Shown here in pieces: positions 1 to 10,551 of a stretch of DNA of 64,000 bases. The DNA is taken from NCBI GenBank assembly GCA_029207755.1, contig JARCOQ010000006.1, forward strand, positions 71,336,093-71,400,092. The letters are read 5' to 3'. Source of the DNA: Chamaea fasciata (taxonomy: Eukaryota > Chordata > Aves > Passeriformes > Sylviidae). Position 1 is the stretch's first letter; every line of letters begins with the position of its first letter. Below the pieces are notes generated by a model, which was given only the letters and a program-made list of their open reading frames with translations, did no database searches and was not told the origin of the DNA. A program made the position numbers and the translations under genes.

Positions 1-59
1 AGACTAAACAACTCTGTCTCTTCCGATCCTTCCCCCCGAGTTATCTCCCTGAGATATCG

Positions 60-175
60 GATCACCCTTCTCTGGACGCTCTCCAATGATACACACGGTG
101 CTCTTGGAGAATGATGCCCAAGTTTGGGCAAAAGTGCTCCAGCCGCGGAGAAGAAGGGCTCTTCAGAGACCTACC
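60..175 (-). repeat. Possible old CR1 LINE remnant
   Basis: Stretches such as CTCTGGACGCTCTCCAA and, further on, a segment ending AAAAGTGCTCCAG loosely follow the internal CR1 order 'ctctggacccgctccaa ... gctgggcgcagtactccagg' seen in the reverse orientation. Divergence is high and no end is visible, so this is a tentative reading by eye. Confidence 0.3.
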
Positions 176-2591
176 AGGCCCCACGTTCTCACAAACTCAC
201 GTGATGTTCGCCTTTTTTGTAACAGCATTGCATTTTTGACCCCATACCCAGTGCATGATGCACTGTAATTCCAGCTGCTTTTCCAAAGGAATACTGTCTA
301 AGGAGTTGATCACCATCCTGAGCCTGTTAAATTTCCTCCTGCTTCAGGAATTCAGCAGAGTGTCTTCTGTTTATCACTGCTGGCTTAAATTCTGCCTTTT
401 TTTCAGATTATGTCCCTAATTTGTCAAGAAGATTTTCAGTATCACTACAGCCCCTTAATGCTGGCAGGCCCTCCTATCTTGCCAGCACATTTAATTAGAA
501 CATTTTATTTCATCATCTCGGTCTTGATGGAAACACCGATCAGAATTAAACTCGGGACCGCTGACTGCCAAGCCCCTTTACTCCAGAGCAGATAAAGTAT
601 CAGGTCACCTCTTGGTACTCCAGGCTGATATCCTGCAGCCCTCATATTTTGTTAACTACAGAACAGGGAATAGGTCTAATGGAGTGTTATATACGCTTCC
701 CAGCATCCCGTCAAGGCTCCAAGACCCTTCGCTGCAGCTCAGAGCACAGCAGGTAACTTCCCAGGCACGCACCACTGTACTGGCTCCTTCCCAGAGCAAC
801 ACACTGCTGCAGCTGCAGCCTGGGCCAGGATGCACCCGGGAGGCAGGGAAAGAAGAGGCTTAGCAAGAACTCGCACCCTCAGACTAAAGCATTTCTGTTT
901 GCTTCAAGTCAGCTACGCTGCTTTCAACTCAAAGTACTTAGCCCACTCCCGTTTGCCAAAATAAATCTTAGCTTGCTCAAACATTGTCATTTTTAATGCT
1001 GAACTAGGTATCACCACACAGGGATGCCTAGAGCCATATGCCGAACACATATAGCTATATATATATATATGTTTATAAATGTGTGACATTTCTGAATTAG
1101 ATAAGAGATATAATTACTTATATTACAATAATACTCAGATTATGCTAACCGATTACACAATCTATTTCTGCCTTCTTTGGATGAGCAAATTCTCAATATG
1201 CCGTTTTATCCCAGGGGAAAAAAAAAGGATTTATTTCCCCAGACTTTCAGCATTTCCCATCTCTGCATTCCATCCACAGTGCAAAGCTCATTCCTGAGGC
1301 TAGTGCAGGGCTTCCATGACTCAGAAAAGGAGTTCAGATTCTCACTGACCTCTAAGCCCAGCTGTGCATCAGATTCTACAAGGAGAAATCCCTGCTCCTG
1401 CATAGATGAGGAACTTTCCTGTGGCCCAGATGGATTCCAGCGCACGGCATGGTCTCCAGGCTGCAAGTCTGATGGACAGCAGAAAACCAGGAGCCTAGAG
1501 GAGGGAGCGGGTATCTAAATAATGCCAAAAGCACTTACAGCATACTATGTCCAGATTCCTTCTTATCAGCCAGCATTAACTGTCAGACCCCTTTGCTAAA
1601 TTAAGCATTGCTCCAGCAAATACCACTACACTGCACAATGCCCGCTTCGCACAACTGGGGCAGCTACCCCAACACGTGCTCACCTGAGCTCACGGCCTTT
1701 CAGCCAGGTGTCCCACTCCGCTCAAGTTATTTCGGTTTTGAGGCACGCCTGATACTTCCAAAAAGGAAACAACCACAAAAGACACTGTATCACACTAAAC
1801 AATTCATCTGGAGACAATTTTTGTCACTCGCGCCCAAGCCCAACCACGACCAAAGGTTTAGCCCAGCTGTAGGACGCGGGAGAGGCCAGGCAGTGTCCCA
1901 GAGCTGCCCAAGGCAGAGCCCACCCTGTCACCCAGGTCCCTGCTGCCATCCCAGCTGCGCAGCTGCTTTGCAGCGCTGCTCCCTCACCTCCCTGCACGGC
2001 CCCAGCACATCACACTGGCCCTCAGCCCACTGGCTCACGCCTTTCTTCTCCATTCCTGAGGCTCGGCTCAGCTGCAACCCCCCCCCACACACCCAGAAAT
2101 AAAGCCCAAAATAAAAAGTTGTGGAAGCCAGCCCTACTAGTGGCCTAAAAGCAATAGTTTTGGATGGAGTGAATGGGGAAAGTGACAATACTGTGGGAAA
2201 GCAAGGAAGGAAAGTAGCCAAACGCTCACACACAGGGTGTGAGAAAGCGGACAGGGACTCAGAAGTGTTCAGGATGACAAGCTCACCGGCTGCCACACTG
2301 CGGTACAGCACAGGGGGGAAAAAAACTAATTCTGCCTCTTCCTTCCAGCATGTCACCTCCAGCCTCCTTCCCTGTGCCAATTCACACACAGGACAGCCAC
2401 CAAAAGAAGGGTTTCTCTATTAACACAGGCCATGGAGGGGCTGCCTGGAAACCTGTGAAGAACTTGGGCTGTTCAAAGTCTCCTCTTCTCCAAAATTTCA
2501 CTTCCCCTTGGCAACCTGAGTCAGTGCTCCCTCATGACTCTGATTTACACAGGTCCCTCCGGATCCCACTGATCCAACGGGTAACTTTTGG

Positions 2592-2690
2592 AACAGGTTC
2601 TAGTTCAAGGTGTCCATGCCCATGGCAGGGGGCTGGACTAGGTTACCCTTTAAAGGTCCCTTTCCAACCTAAACTATTCTTTGGTACTAT
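2592..2690 (+). repeat. CR1 LINE 3'-end fragment
   Basis: The segment contains GTGTCCATGCCCATGGCAGG, GGCTGGACTAGGTTACC and GGTCCCTTTCCAACCTAAAC followed by ATTCTTTGG. This is the ordered 3' untranslated block of avian CR1 ending in degenerate ATTCTATG octamers. The copy is 5'-truncated, as CR1 copies usually are, and it lies in ARSJ intron 1 on the strand opposite to the gene. Confidence 0.88.
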
Positions 2691-4817
2691 ATTAAGCACT
2701 GGATGTGTACTGGGAGGCATGGAGCACCCAGGTGATCCTTCAGATGATGAGCTGGTCTTTAGCCAGCTAACTAACACATTTAAGAACTCAAGAAATAATA
2801 GCACTTGCCTTGGATTAGCAGCGTCCAAATGCTGGCATTTTAATTAAGACGCCTCTTCTAAGAAGGCATTAAAAGCAGTCATCAAAGCATTATCTTCAGC
2901 AAGAATGGAAACGGTATTCTCTGAACCTGCCTTGTGAGTACTCTACCCAGCCTACTAACCCCTGGCCACCTCACCAATCCCTCCCTGATTTCTCACTCAT
3001 GACAAATAGCTCGCTCTCTACAGCTCCTTTTTCCCTAAAGTAGAATAACATTAAAAAAAAAAAAATCTCTAAGGGCTTTAGATCAGCAAATTAAGAAAAT
3101 AAATGAAGGATAAGCGAGTTTCTTTTTTCCTATAAAAGTTTCCAAAACCAAAGCAGGCAGACTTGCAGAACCATTTCCGCCTGGCAAGCCGATGAGAAGA
3201 GCAGGGTTCCTCAGAACATGCCTACCTTTTACTGTACTTAAAGAACGATCAAAATAGTTAAACTGAGTCACACTTATTCTTAACTTGTATTTTTTTTTTT
3301 TTCACGTTTAGACAACCTCTGCAGCCTCCAAGAGCCAGAGCGGCACCCCGGTTCCACTGGAACCCGGTCATCCCATTCGTGCAGCTGCTGCATGAGTCAT
3401 TCCTGTGCAGCATGACATTCCCTTTGTAAAGCACTGCTTCCCAAACCATCATCCTCAGAAAGCTGGCTGGCTACGTGCTGCTGGCGGAGCTCCTGGCCTT
3501 CAACTGCTGCGTGCCTTTAAAGACGACCAAGATGCACCGAACGCTACGCTGGCACACGTTTCCCTTGAAAGCGGCTGCTTTAGTTGCCACAGGGCAACTC
3601 TGTTCTTGTGAATGAGTGAGGAGGTGTCTCGAAATAACTTCCGAGACATAGTCTGCACAAAGAAGTAAAAATAAAACCAAAACAAAATCCTGTGTGGAAT
3701 TCTTGCTCTAGATAATGTGTCAGCTCTCCATGCACATCTCCCTGGTCCAGCGAGTCTGGGAAATAGACCGAGACCGGGAATTATCTCCAGCTCCACCATA
3801 TGCAGATGCAAGACACCAGGCCAGTTGCTTGTTTTATTTAACATGTGTTTCTTTTACCAGCAGTATTAACATGGCCTTGTTCCTGTTTATACTTCGGGAA
3901 AGGAGAAAATAAACTTTTCCCCTCTCATTTTGTTTTGCTCTTTTAAGAGTTCCCTGTTCCTGTCAAAGGGAGTTAAGCTAAACAGAAACAAGGCAGTTTT
4001 GTTCCACAGTAACTGTGTCCACACTTGGAGCTATTTGGAAATTGTTCCTACAGTTCAAATGCATAAACTCCCCCCACCCTTAATCCTCATTAACCTTCTG
4101 ATGTAGGAAGGCCCCGAGGTTGGGTAATTATTTTATTAACAGACCACGGTATAACACAACTTTAAGGCAAAGCACACGACACCCACCCAGCGCTTTCACC
4201 CGTTAGGTGAGGCACCTATTTTAGTGGCTTAGCAGTAAACTTCGTAATTGTCTGCAAAGTGACAAGAGCCATGCCGTTGCTGTGAGGGTGCTGAGAGAGC
4301 CTGAATCCCCTGTGCCCATCCACACGTGACACGCTGGGAAACCACCTCATAAATTCAGGATAACCCTTGGAGAGAACTCACATCAAGACAACGCCAGCGA
4401 GACCCGTGACCCAACTGCAGTGAACACAGAGGGGAAAACACAAGGCTGGCGTATTCCTGAGACGACTCCTCCTCTGAGACCCTTGGAAATCAGCGAGCAG
4501 GGCCGAGCTGCTCGCTCCCCAGCAATAGCAACGTTACTTGACAACCAGCACGTCTGTCAGTGATGCCGTGAGCACGGATGTGCTCCAGCACTCTGCCGGG
4601 CAGCTCGCAGTGCTGAACCCTCCTGCCTCACTGGGCGACAGCTTTATTTCGCTATTTCAAACTATCACAAGCCCATTCCATTCAAGGGTTTTAAGGGAAC
4701 CAAAGAGGCACTTTCTGCCCATAGGATAACCCAGACGTGAACCCGCCAGGTTCACCCGTGCTCTTTGCAGCAGGCACAGCGTTTACGCTGGAGGGGTTAA
4801 TGACGAAGTAGCAGCAA

Positions 4818-4823
4818 ACTTAC
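4818..4823 (-). other. ARSJ: Splice donor of ARSJ exon 1
   Basis: Read on the minus strand, the exon ends ACGGGAAA and is followed directly by GTAAGT, a consensus U1 donor. The split lysine codon (AA plus one base from exon 2) gives a phase-2 junction. Reading through would give a stop codon at 4822-4820 straight after the lysine, so the frame must be spliced here. Confidence 0.88.
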
Positions 4824-5191
4824 TTTCCCGTGATCAGCTGGCTTCTGGATGGTGTACACATGGGCTGGACATAGTAGTTCTCCAGCTTGACGCCTTCGGC
4901 AGCCAGCTTGTCCAGCGTGGGCGTCCGGATCTCAGACCCGTGGTACCCCACGTCCCTGAACCCCTGATCGTCGGCCAGGATGAAGATGATGTGCGGCTGC
5001 GAGCGGGGGGCGCCGGCGGCGGGCTCCTCTCCCAGCAGGTTCCCCGGCGCCTCCCCGGCACCTCCCCGGCGGCTGCCCCAGGCCAGGTAGCCGCAGGTGA
5101 GGAGGCTGAGCAGGGACAGCCCGGCCAGCACCGCCGCCACCATCCTCCCCGGGCTGGGGCGGCGCGGCCAGCGGCGCCCACCGCGGGCCAT
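4824..5191 (-). CDS. ARSJ: Arylsulfatase J, coding exon 1 (partial gene)
   Basis: This exon encodes the N-terminal 122 complete codons plus two bases of a lysine codon. Seen in sequence: a short basic N-terminus (residues 1-16), a hydrophobic signal-anchor-like segment (about 17-38), a Gly/Ala/Pro/Glu-rich linker (40-64), then the start of the sulfatase domain with [20 protein letters not shown] (66-85). Asp74-Asp75 fit the calcium-binding pair. CTPSR at 112-116 is the sulfatase signature whose cysteine is converted to formylglycine. The reading frame is followed by a canonical GTAAGT donor (4823-4818), phase 2. The start at 5191 is the first in-frame ATG after a TGA at 5261-5263. A second ATG at 5141-5143 has a better Kozak context (A at -3, G at +4) and would begin right at the hydrophobic segment. 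Known for the family: ARSJ is a secretory-pathway type I sulfatase of about 600 residues with two coding exons and a long intron, and its natural substrate is poorly defined. The closest alternative is the paralogue ARSI, but the wording around the DDQGF and GYHGSEI motifs fits ARSJ better. The rest of the enzyme lies beyond the left edge. Confidence 0.92.
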
Positions 5192-5900
5192 CCACCGCGG
5201 CGGGAGGGCGGAAAAAACGGTAACGAAGAGGAAATAAACCAACAAAACGCCGACAAAACCTCAACAAAGCCGGGCGGCCTCGGGACGGGCAGCGCCCGTC
5301 AGGGCTCCCGCCGGGCGAGGGACATCGCAGCCAACTCCAACTTCGGCAACTTCAGCCGCTGGAGCCGGTGCCGGAGCCGGGCGGGTGGGCAGGGCCCCGC
5401 CGGGGGTCACGGCACCCTCGGCCCGCCCCCGGCCCCGCGCCGGGGCGCCGCTGCCAGCCCGTCCCGGGGCCGCTGCCCATGGCGGGGCGAGCCGGGGCGC
5501 CCCGGGACGGGACGGGGCCGGGCCGCCCCCCGCCCGCCCCCGCCGGCGCTGCCGGGCCGCGCCGCTCCCTCCCCGCTCCCTCCGCCCACCCTCGCCACCG
5601 CCCCCGGTGGCTCCCGGTGCTCGGACCCGCCGGAGGACAGGGGCACCCCGGCCCCGGCAGCGCCCGCAGCTCCGCTCCTCCCTGCCCGGCCCCTCCGCAA
5701 CCCCGGCTCCTGCCCCTGCCCGCCCCGTCCGCAACTCTTTTCTTCCTTTCGCTCTCCTCCCCTCTGCCCGCACCTCCTCCCCTCCCTCGCCCGCCCCCCG
5801 CATCCCAGAGGAGAGCCCCCCACCCGCCCCGTTCGGCCGCCAGCCCCAGCCTCTCCCCCACAGCGAGGTGGTCTTACACGTTCCCCCCTCTCCCCCCGTT
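4840..5900. promoter_or_regulatory. ARSJ: CpG island spanning ARSJ exon 1 and promoter
   Basis: CpG dinucleotides and G+C are very dense through this kilobase, in sharp contrast to the AT-leaning flanks. Several GC-box-like CCGCCC/CCCGCCCC clusters (for example around 5411 and 5527) fit Sp/KLF binding. I see no convincing TATA box at a fixed distance from the coding start, as is usual for CpG-island promoters with dispersed initiation. The transcription start therefore cannot be placed; it is probably between about 5250 and 5900. The plus strand is strongly C-rich from about 5500 to 5910, so the ARSJ sense strand is G-rich. Confidence 0.85.
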
Positions 5901-5990
5901 CCGCCCCTTCGAAATATTGATTGTTTAAAGTGTTTCTGACTTGGCCACAAACATCTGGAAGGTATGAACGTACCGGATTTGTTTCCAGCC
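5192..5990 (-). promoter_or_regulatory. ARSJ: ARSJ 5' untranslated/promoter-proximal region
   Basis: This is the region immediately upstream of the first in-frame ATG. The distal edge (about 5905-5945) switches abruptly from GC-rich to AT-rich sequence with ATTGATTGTTTAAA, which resembles forkhead or SOX core sites. A pyrimidine-rich tract on the plus strand (about 5735-5810) means the sense strand is purine-rich there. An in-frame stop (TGA, 5261-5263) separates any upstream open frame from the ARSJ coding sequence, so translation should begin at 5191 or 5143. Confidence 0.6.
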
Positions 5991-6759
5991 ACAAAACAGC
6001 CCCAAATCCCAAACCCTCCAATTCTGGCGAGGCTGTGGCAAACGCCAGGAATGTGCCTTTGCAGAATACAATCATTTTAAAGAATTCGGGTTAAAGTACG
6101 AATGTGCTGCAGTTGCAAAATACAACTTCACCCCGTCCTGGAAGACACTGAGTCAAGGAAAAACTCATATTCACACACGATTAGGCTGAAGTAAATCTGC
6201 AGGTCTGACCTGTCTAACGTGAGTCAGCACGGACAACTTTTAGTCAAACCAGGTTTTATAAAGCATTAACTCTCAAACAAGCACTTGGACCAAGCCCTCC
6301 AGTTCCTGCACCTCTGTGCTAAGCTCCAGCTGGTCCCTGCCAAGGGACTTTCTACATCCCTCTGGGATCCCTACCAGATTAAAAATAAAGTGGTGCTGTC
6401 TTGAGAGAACTTTAATTTGGGTCGAATCTCACTGATTCAATTCACATTAGGTCGTACAAAAACGTCCCCACTCTGAAATTTCCATTGAAAAAGACCTATT
6501 CAGAAATAACTAAGCATTGTGCTGGAGTTTTCAATACTACAGCAGGAAAACATGGAAGTAAAAGTGGATTTAGGGATTTCAGTGTGCTGTGTATGGGCTT
6601 GTCCACACTGAAAGGCGATGCAATAAATGTAAAACCTACAGAGTTTAACTTCTGAGGTAGATCATCTTCTGAAATCACAGCATGTTAACAGAGGCTATTA
6701 AAAAAAATAAAAAATATCCAGAATCTTAACCTTAAGAAACTGTGACATTTTCATCTACC

Positions 6760-6826
6760 ATCCCTGCCCATAGCAGGCGGGCTGGAATTAGAGGTTCCTT
6801 CCAACCCAAACCACTCCACAGTTCCT
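6760..6826 (+). repeat. Short CR1 LINE 3'-end fragment
   Basis: The core reads ATCCCTGCCCATAGCAGGCG, GGCTGGAATTAGAGG and TTCCTTCCAACCCAAACCA. This matches the CR1 3' block, with an internal deletion between 'gaattaga' and 'ggttccttcc'. The terminal octamers are eroded. Confidence 0.85.
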
Positions 6827-7293
6827 TGAAGTTACATTCCCTTTACAAGAACTTTTCATTCCAATTTTTACTCCTGCCTTTTGCCCACATTTACAAGACC
6901 GAAAGAATGTATGCGGGCACCTCAAGCCATAAATGGTCAAGTGCAAATCGATTTTGCCTTTAACACCAACAAAATAAGATTTCCTTTTAACATAAGCTGT
7001 AGGAGCACCACGGACCCAGGCAAACATCAGAGTATCATGGGAAGTATCTGACCAAATGTACTTTTTTTTTTTAAGTAGTAAAGTAGGAAAAAGATGTATT
7101 ATTAAGAAGATGCCATAGAGCACAGCTCTTAGAGGACAGGAGGAAAACAGAGCCTGTGATTTTCCAGTGTCCCGTTAACCATACCAAAGCACTGTTAGTC
7201 CCCACCCAGCTGCAAATGAAAATATTCGAGGGCAATCTCTGCCAGACATCTACGAACGTGACCTTCTCTCTTTATGGGCCTGACAAAACTTCC

Positions 7294-7317
7294 TTTTTTT
7301 TTTTCTTTTTTTTTTTT
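7294..7317. repeat. Poly-T tract with one C interruption
   Basis: Eleven T, one C and twelve T in succession. It could be the reverse complement of a retroposon A tail, but no element body is recognisable beside it. Confidence 0.8.
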
Positions 7318-9141
7318 CCCACTTTTGCAAAAACAAAAGTAGGCTTATGTCAGCAAAATACTCAGCTGACCTTCAAGCAGAGAGGCCTTAGAAGATAATG
7401 TGCTATTAATATTCTACTTAAGAAAATATTTGCAGATGCTCAGGAATTGTAGCCAAGGTTTATACAGCCCATTCAGGATGCTCAGTGAAAGGAACAGAAG
7501 AGCTGTGAAAGCTGAAGGAAGTATTTTTGCCCTGAGGGGGGGAAAAAAAAAAAAATCCTGAACATCCATAGGTATTTAAACTTGAGTGCAGTGAATACAT
7601 TAATTCAAACGTTCACTAGTTAAAGCTGAATTTAGCACACCATTAGGAAGGGATATATTTTTAGTCCCGGCTATGCAGCCTCTGTGTGTATCGAGGCCAT
7701 AAAATGAAATGTGTGCAGAGAGGATGGCTGCAGTCGGAGGCTCATCTGCAGTTACCTGCAGCCCGGGTGGGGCTCTTAGAGGTGCCCTCGGCTGGTTATT
7801 TCAGTCAGGCTGCCACTAACCTTGCTCCTCCCGAGCCAGACATGCTTGACACACAAGGATATCCCAAAAAAGAGCACGTGTTTCCTTTCTCTGCCCTGAC
7901 TGGCCCTTTGGGCCAGCTGCCTGGGAAAGGCGACCGTCCTGTGATGCAGGAGACTGCACAGAGCTCCAGCATGAAGGCTGAGCGTGCAAGCTCTCATTCC
8001 TTGTGCCAGCACTCTTCCTGAGAGAGAGTTTCACTCCAAATTACAGAGCAACAGGATAATAACGGTAAGTGAGGTCCAGGGAAGACACTTCAGAGGAAAA
8101 AAAAAAAAATAGATTCAAGTGCTAACACTCCTATGGTAACATTATAACTGTTTTTCTAACCCTTAGGTCAGTCTTGAAAAGGTAATTCTTCCTAGCCGGA
8201 GACTACATGTTTCTCTTCCTTGTGACTCGCAGCAGTCAGTAACAAGGAAGGATGCAATTTGGGATGTGCAATTCAGTGCTCTTCCTAATCATGCCTGAGG
8301 CCAGGAAACTTTGTCTGCCTGAAGAACAGCTTTGTGAATGCTATTTTTAGCTGAATTGCTGCAACTAGAGGAAGAACGAAGCAGGCTTTGGCCTAAACAC
8401 AGAGTCAATATTCTACATATTTCCAAGAAGAGTAGTGTGCATTTCTTTTCAGCTCAGCTAATTTCTGCACGCCCCTGTCCTCAGCGCACCTTCCTCACAG
8501 GGGAAGGAAAAGGCAGGACATCCCTGCATTCTGCTTCCCAGGTGGATGCTGTGCTTCTGCCAGGCACTCATCACTGAAAACAGCAAACTACAACATGAAG
8601 AGAAGCCTGGTGACTCACAAGCTTTACATCATTCCCTTTGCCTCCTCTGGTGGACCCTGGTAATTAATTTACAGATGTGCTTCTTGGGAATGCTCAGATT
8701 CCACCCGTGGCTTATTCCCTGCTTTATGATGACATAAACAGAGCTTTGCTCTTAGCTTATTCTATATTTAACACAGACTTTCCTCAACTCCCGGCCGTAT
8801 TTCGTAGGCAAAGGTCCAGATTCTGATCTCAGCTGCCTGCACTGATGTAAATGTGCAGTCACTCAACTGATGCCAATAAAGTCACTCTGGAAACTTTGGG
8901 ATGTGACCTTAGATATCCCTCTTGTGTCAGTCCCTGTAATTACTGAAGCAACACAACTTTGGAGGTGGTGGTGGCCTTCCTGGAGGAGTCTCCCATTTCC
9001 CAGCGACATAAGGTTTATGGTCCCAAGCGAAACAGAACCTTTTAATTCCCGTAGTCCTACTGAAATGGCTGCTTCTGGAAAGAGCAACTGGTGTGCTTCT
9101 GTAGGAAAAGGGGACGTTTCAGTAGCAGATGCCAGGAGAAG

Positions 9142-9260
9142 TCACAGAATCACAGAATGGCTTGGTTTGAAAGGGACCCTAAAGGCCATCCAATTCCAGC
9201 CCCCTGCCATGGGCAGGCACACCTTCCCCTAGACCAGGTCACTGAGCACAGGCCACAGCT
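9142..9260 (-). repeat. CR1 LINE 3'-end fragment, reverse orientation
   Basis: The segment opens with CACAGAATCACAGAATGG, the reversed terminal octamer repeats of CR1. It continues with TTTGAAAGGGACCCTAAAGG, CCCCCTGCCATGGGCAGGC and CCCCTAGACCAGGTCACTGA in the expected order. After about 9260 the similarity fades. The octamer end lies at the low-coordinate side, so the element is on the minus strand. Confidence 0.92.
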
Positions 9261-9265
9261 CTCTG

Positions 9266-10138
9266 GCTGTCAGAGAGCAAGGGGTGTGGACACTTTTCTG
9301 GCTTTCCTGAGCCTCTGAAGAGCCAAATAATCTGAAGAGGTTACAGCACACATTGAGAGGCTGCCACAGTTTTTGCTTTGAAGCTTTGTCCTGTTGGTTA
9401 AATCTCTCTCAGCTACAATCTCCAGCACGGTTTCCTTGCCACTGACAGTACAGAGGGAACAGCCTCATCTGTTCCTAAAGTGTGGGGGTTTAACACAAAG
9501 GTCACCTGTCCTGTTTAAAACTTGCACTCCTGTTTAAAACTGCACTCCAGTGCACTTAGAAAGGCCAGAGCAGGAGAAGTGGGGCAAGGCATGAGCTTAT
9601 AATGCAAGTGCAACATAAATCTAGGAAGTTTAAACAGGACGGAAGACTTATTATCTTTTCAAAATTACTGAAGTTTTGGAATGGAAGAAAAACCTTTCTC
9701 TCTGTCCAGAACAGAACTTTCCTAGTTTAGGAGGGATACACCACAGACTGCTGCAAATGTTCTACCAACTGCCTGGCATTCACACAACTGGACATTTTTA
9801 TCCCATGCAACAATAAAGCTGAAAATACAGACTGGTTAAAAGGGTACAGCTCTAGCAAAATAAAATTCTAAGTATTTCTTTTGCTCTTGTGAAGGATTTG
9901 ATTTCAAGGTTACGGGTGCACAGCTGACAAAACGCTGTGCCTTTCCAATGCAAGCTTTAAGGGAGAGGGGTGATTTAAACCAGGAATGGTGCTTGTCCTT
10001 AGAAGGAAGAATGCTAATGAAGTGTTTGTAAGGCTCAGGATGTTTTAAATAGTTGTTAAATACTAGAAATGGCATTTAGATGATTCACTGCTACACGCCA
10101 AATAAAAGCTCCATGCATACAGAACTTTACAGATTGCA
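9266..10138. other. Non-coding spacer with a TTTAAAC cluster
   Basis: No gene is seen. The notable content is a small tandem duplication (9510-9546) and an inverted copy of its core (9628-9639). The remainder is unremarkable AT-leaning sequence. Confidence 0.55.
9510..9546. repeat. Short tandem duplication, 19 and 18 bp units
   Basis: Two adjacent units, CCTGTTTAAAACTTGCACT and CCTGTTTAAAACTGCACT, differ by one base deletion. The core TCCTGTTTAAAC recurs in inverted orientation at 9628-9639. Confidence 0.85.
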
Positions 10139-10210
10139 ATATCAGAGACTGCTTTAGTAATAAATTCTAATTTCATATCAGAGGTTGCTTTGGTAATAAA
10201 TTCTAATTTC
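10139..10210. repeat. 36 bp tandem duplication, two copies
   Basis: The units at 10139-10174 and 10175-10210 are both 36 bases and differ at three positions, all transitions (GAGACT versus GAGGTT; TTAGT versus TTGGT). The array stops 19 bases before the A/C-only tract. Confidence 0.93.
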
Positions 10211-10229
10211 ACCTTATCATGATTCAGGT

Positions 10230-10551
10230 AAAAAAAAAAATCCCCAAAATCAATTAAACCACAAAAAAACCCAACCAACCAAACAAAAAAACACCCAAAA
10301 AACCAAACAAACAAAACCCCCAAAAAACCCCAAAACCCACAAAAAACCCAAAAAACCAAAACCAAACAAAATAAAAACAAACAAAAAACCCAGAAAAAAA
10401 AACCCAACAAAAAAACCCAAACAAACCCCCCCCCACCAAACCAAAAAAAACCCCAAACAAACCAGAAAACCCACCAACCACAACCCCCAAACACACGGTC
10501 TTAACCCCCACAAAAAACCCCACCCCAACCCAAACCCACCCCAACACCTCA
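10230..10551. repeat. A/C-only low-complexity tract (C-run rich)
   Basis: After an initial A11, about 320 bases consist almost entirely of A and C on the plus strand. G and T are nearly absent between about 10260 and 10490. Runs of three to nine C recur roughly twenty times, separated by A-rich spacers, in irregular units such as AAAACCC, CCAAAC and CCCCAAAC. The minus strand is therefore a GT-only tract with many G3+ runs. The short minus-strand open frames here, rich in Trp, Phe, Gly and Val, are a by-product of this composition. The origin may be expansion of an A-rich tail. Confidence 0.95.

Larger units (their letters stand above)
1..4823 (-). other. ARSJ: ARSJ intron 1 (5' part)
   Basis: This stretch follows the splice donor at 4823-4822 and continues to the left edge without an acceptor leading into recognisable sulfatase sequence, so it is the 5' part of intron 1. 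It contains a CR1 3' fragment (2592-2690), a possible old CR1 remnant near the left edge, a short TA microsatellite (about 1052-1071), and a moderately GC-rich patch around 1870-2080. Open frames here are short, overlap each other on both strands, and show no recognisable protein family. Confidence 0.8.
5991..9141. other. ARSJ upstream flank, no gene seen
   Basis: AT-leaning non-coding sequence directly upstream of the ARSJ promoter. It contains a short CR1 fragment (6760-6826), an interrupted poly-T run (7294-7317) and short A runs near 7543 and 8097. Open frames are short and unrecognisable. I see no splice-bounded exon. Confidence 0.6.

Noticed and set aside
4940..5920. 326-codon plus-strand open frame antisense to ARSJ
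   Set aside because: It lies within the CpG island, is dominated by Pro, Ala, Arg and Gly, overlaps the genuine minus-strand exon and promoter, and has no recognisable domain. GC-rich DNA has few stop codons by chance.
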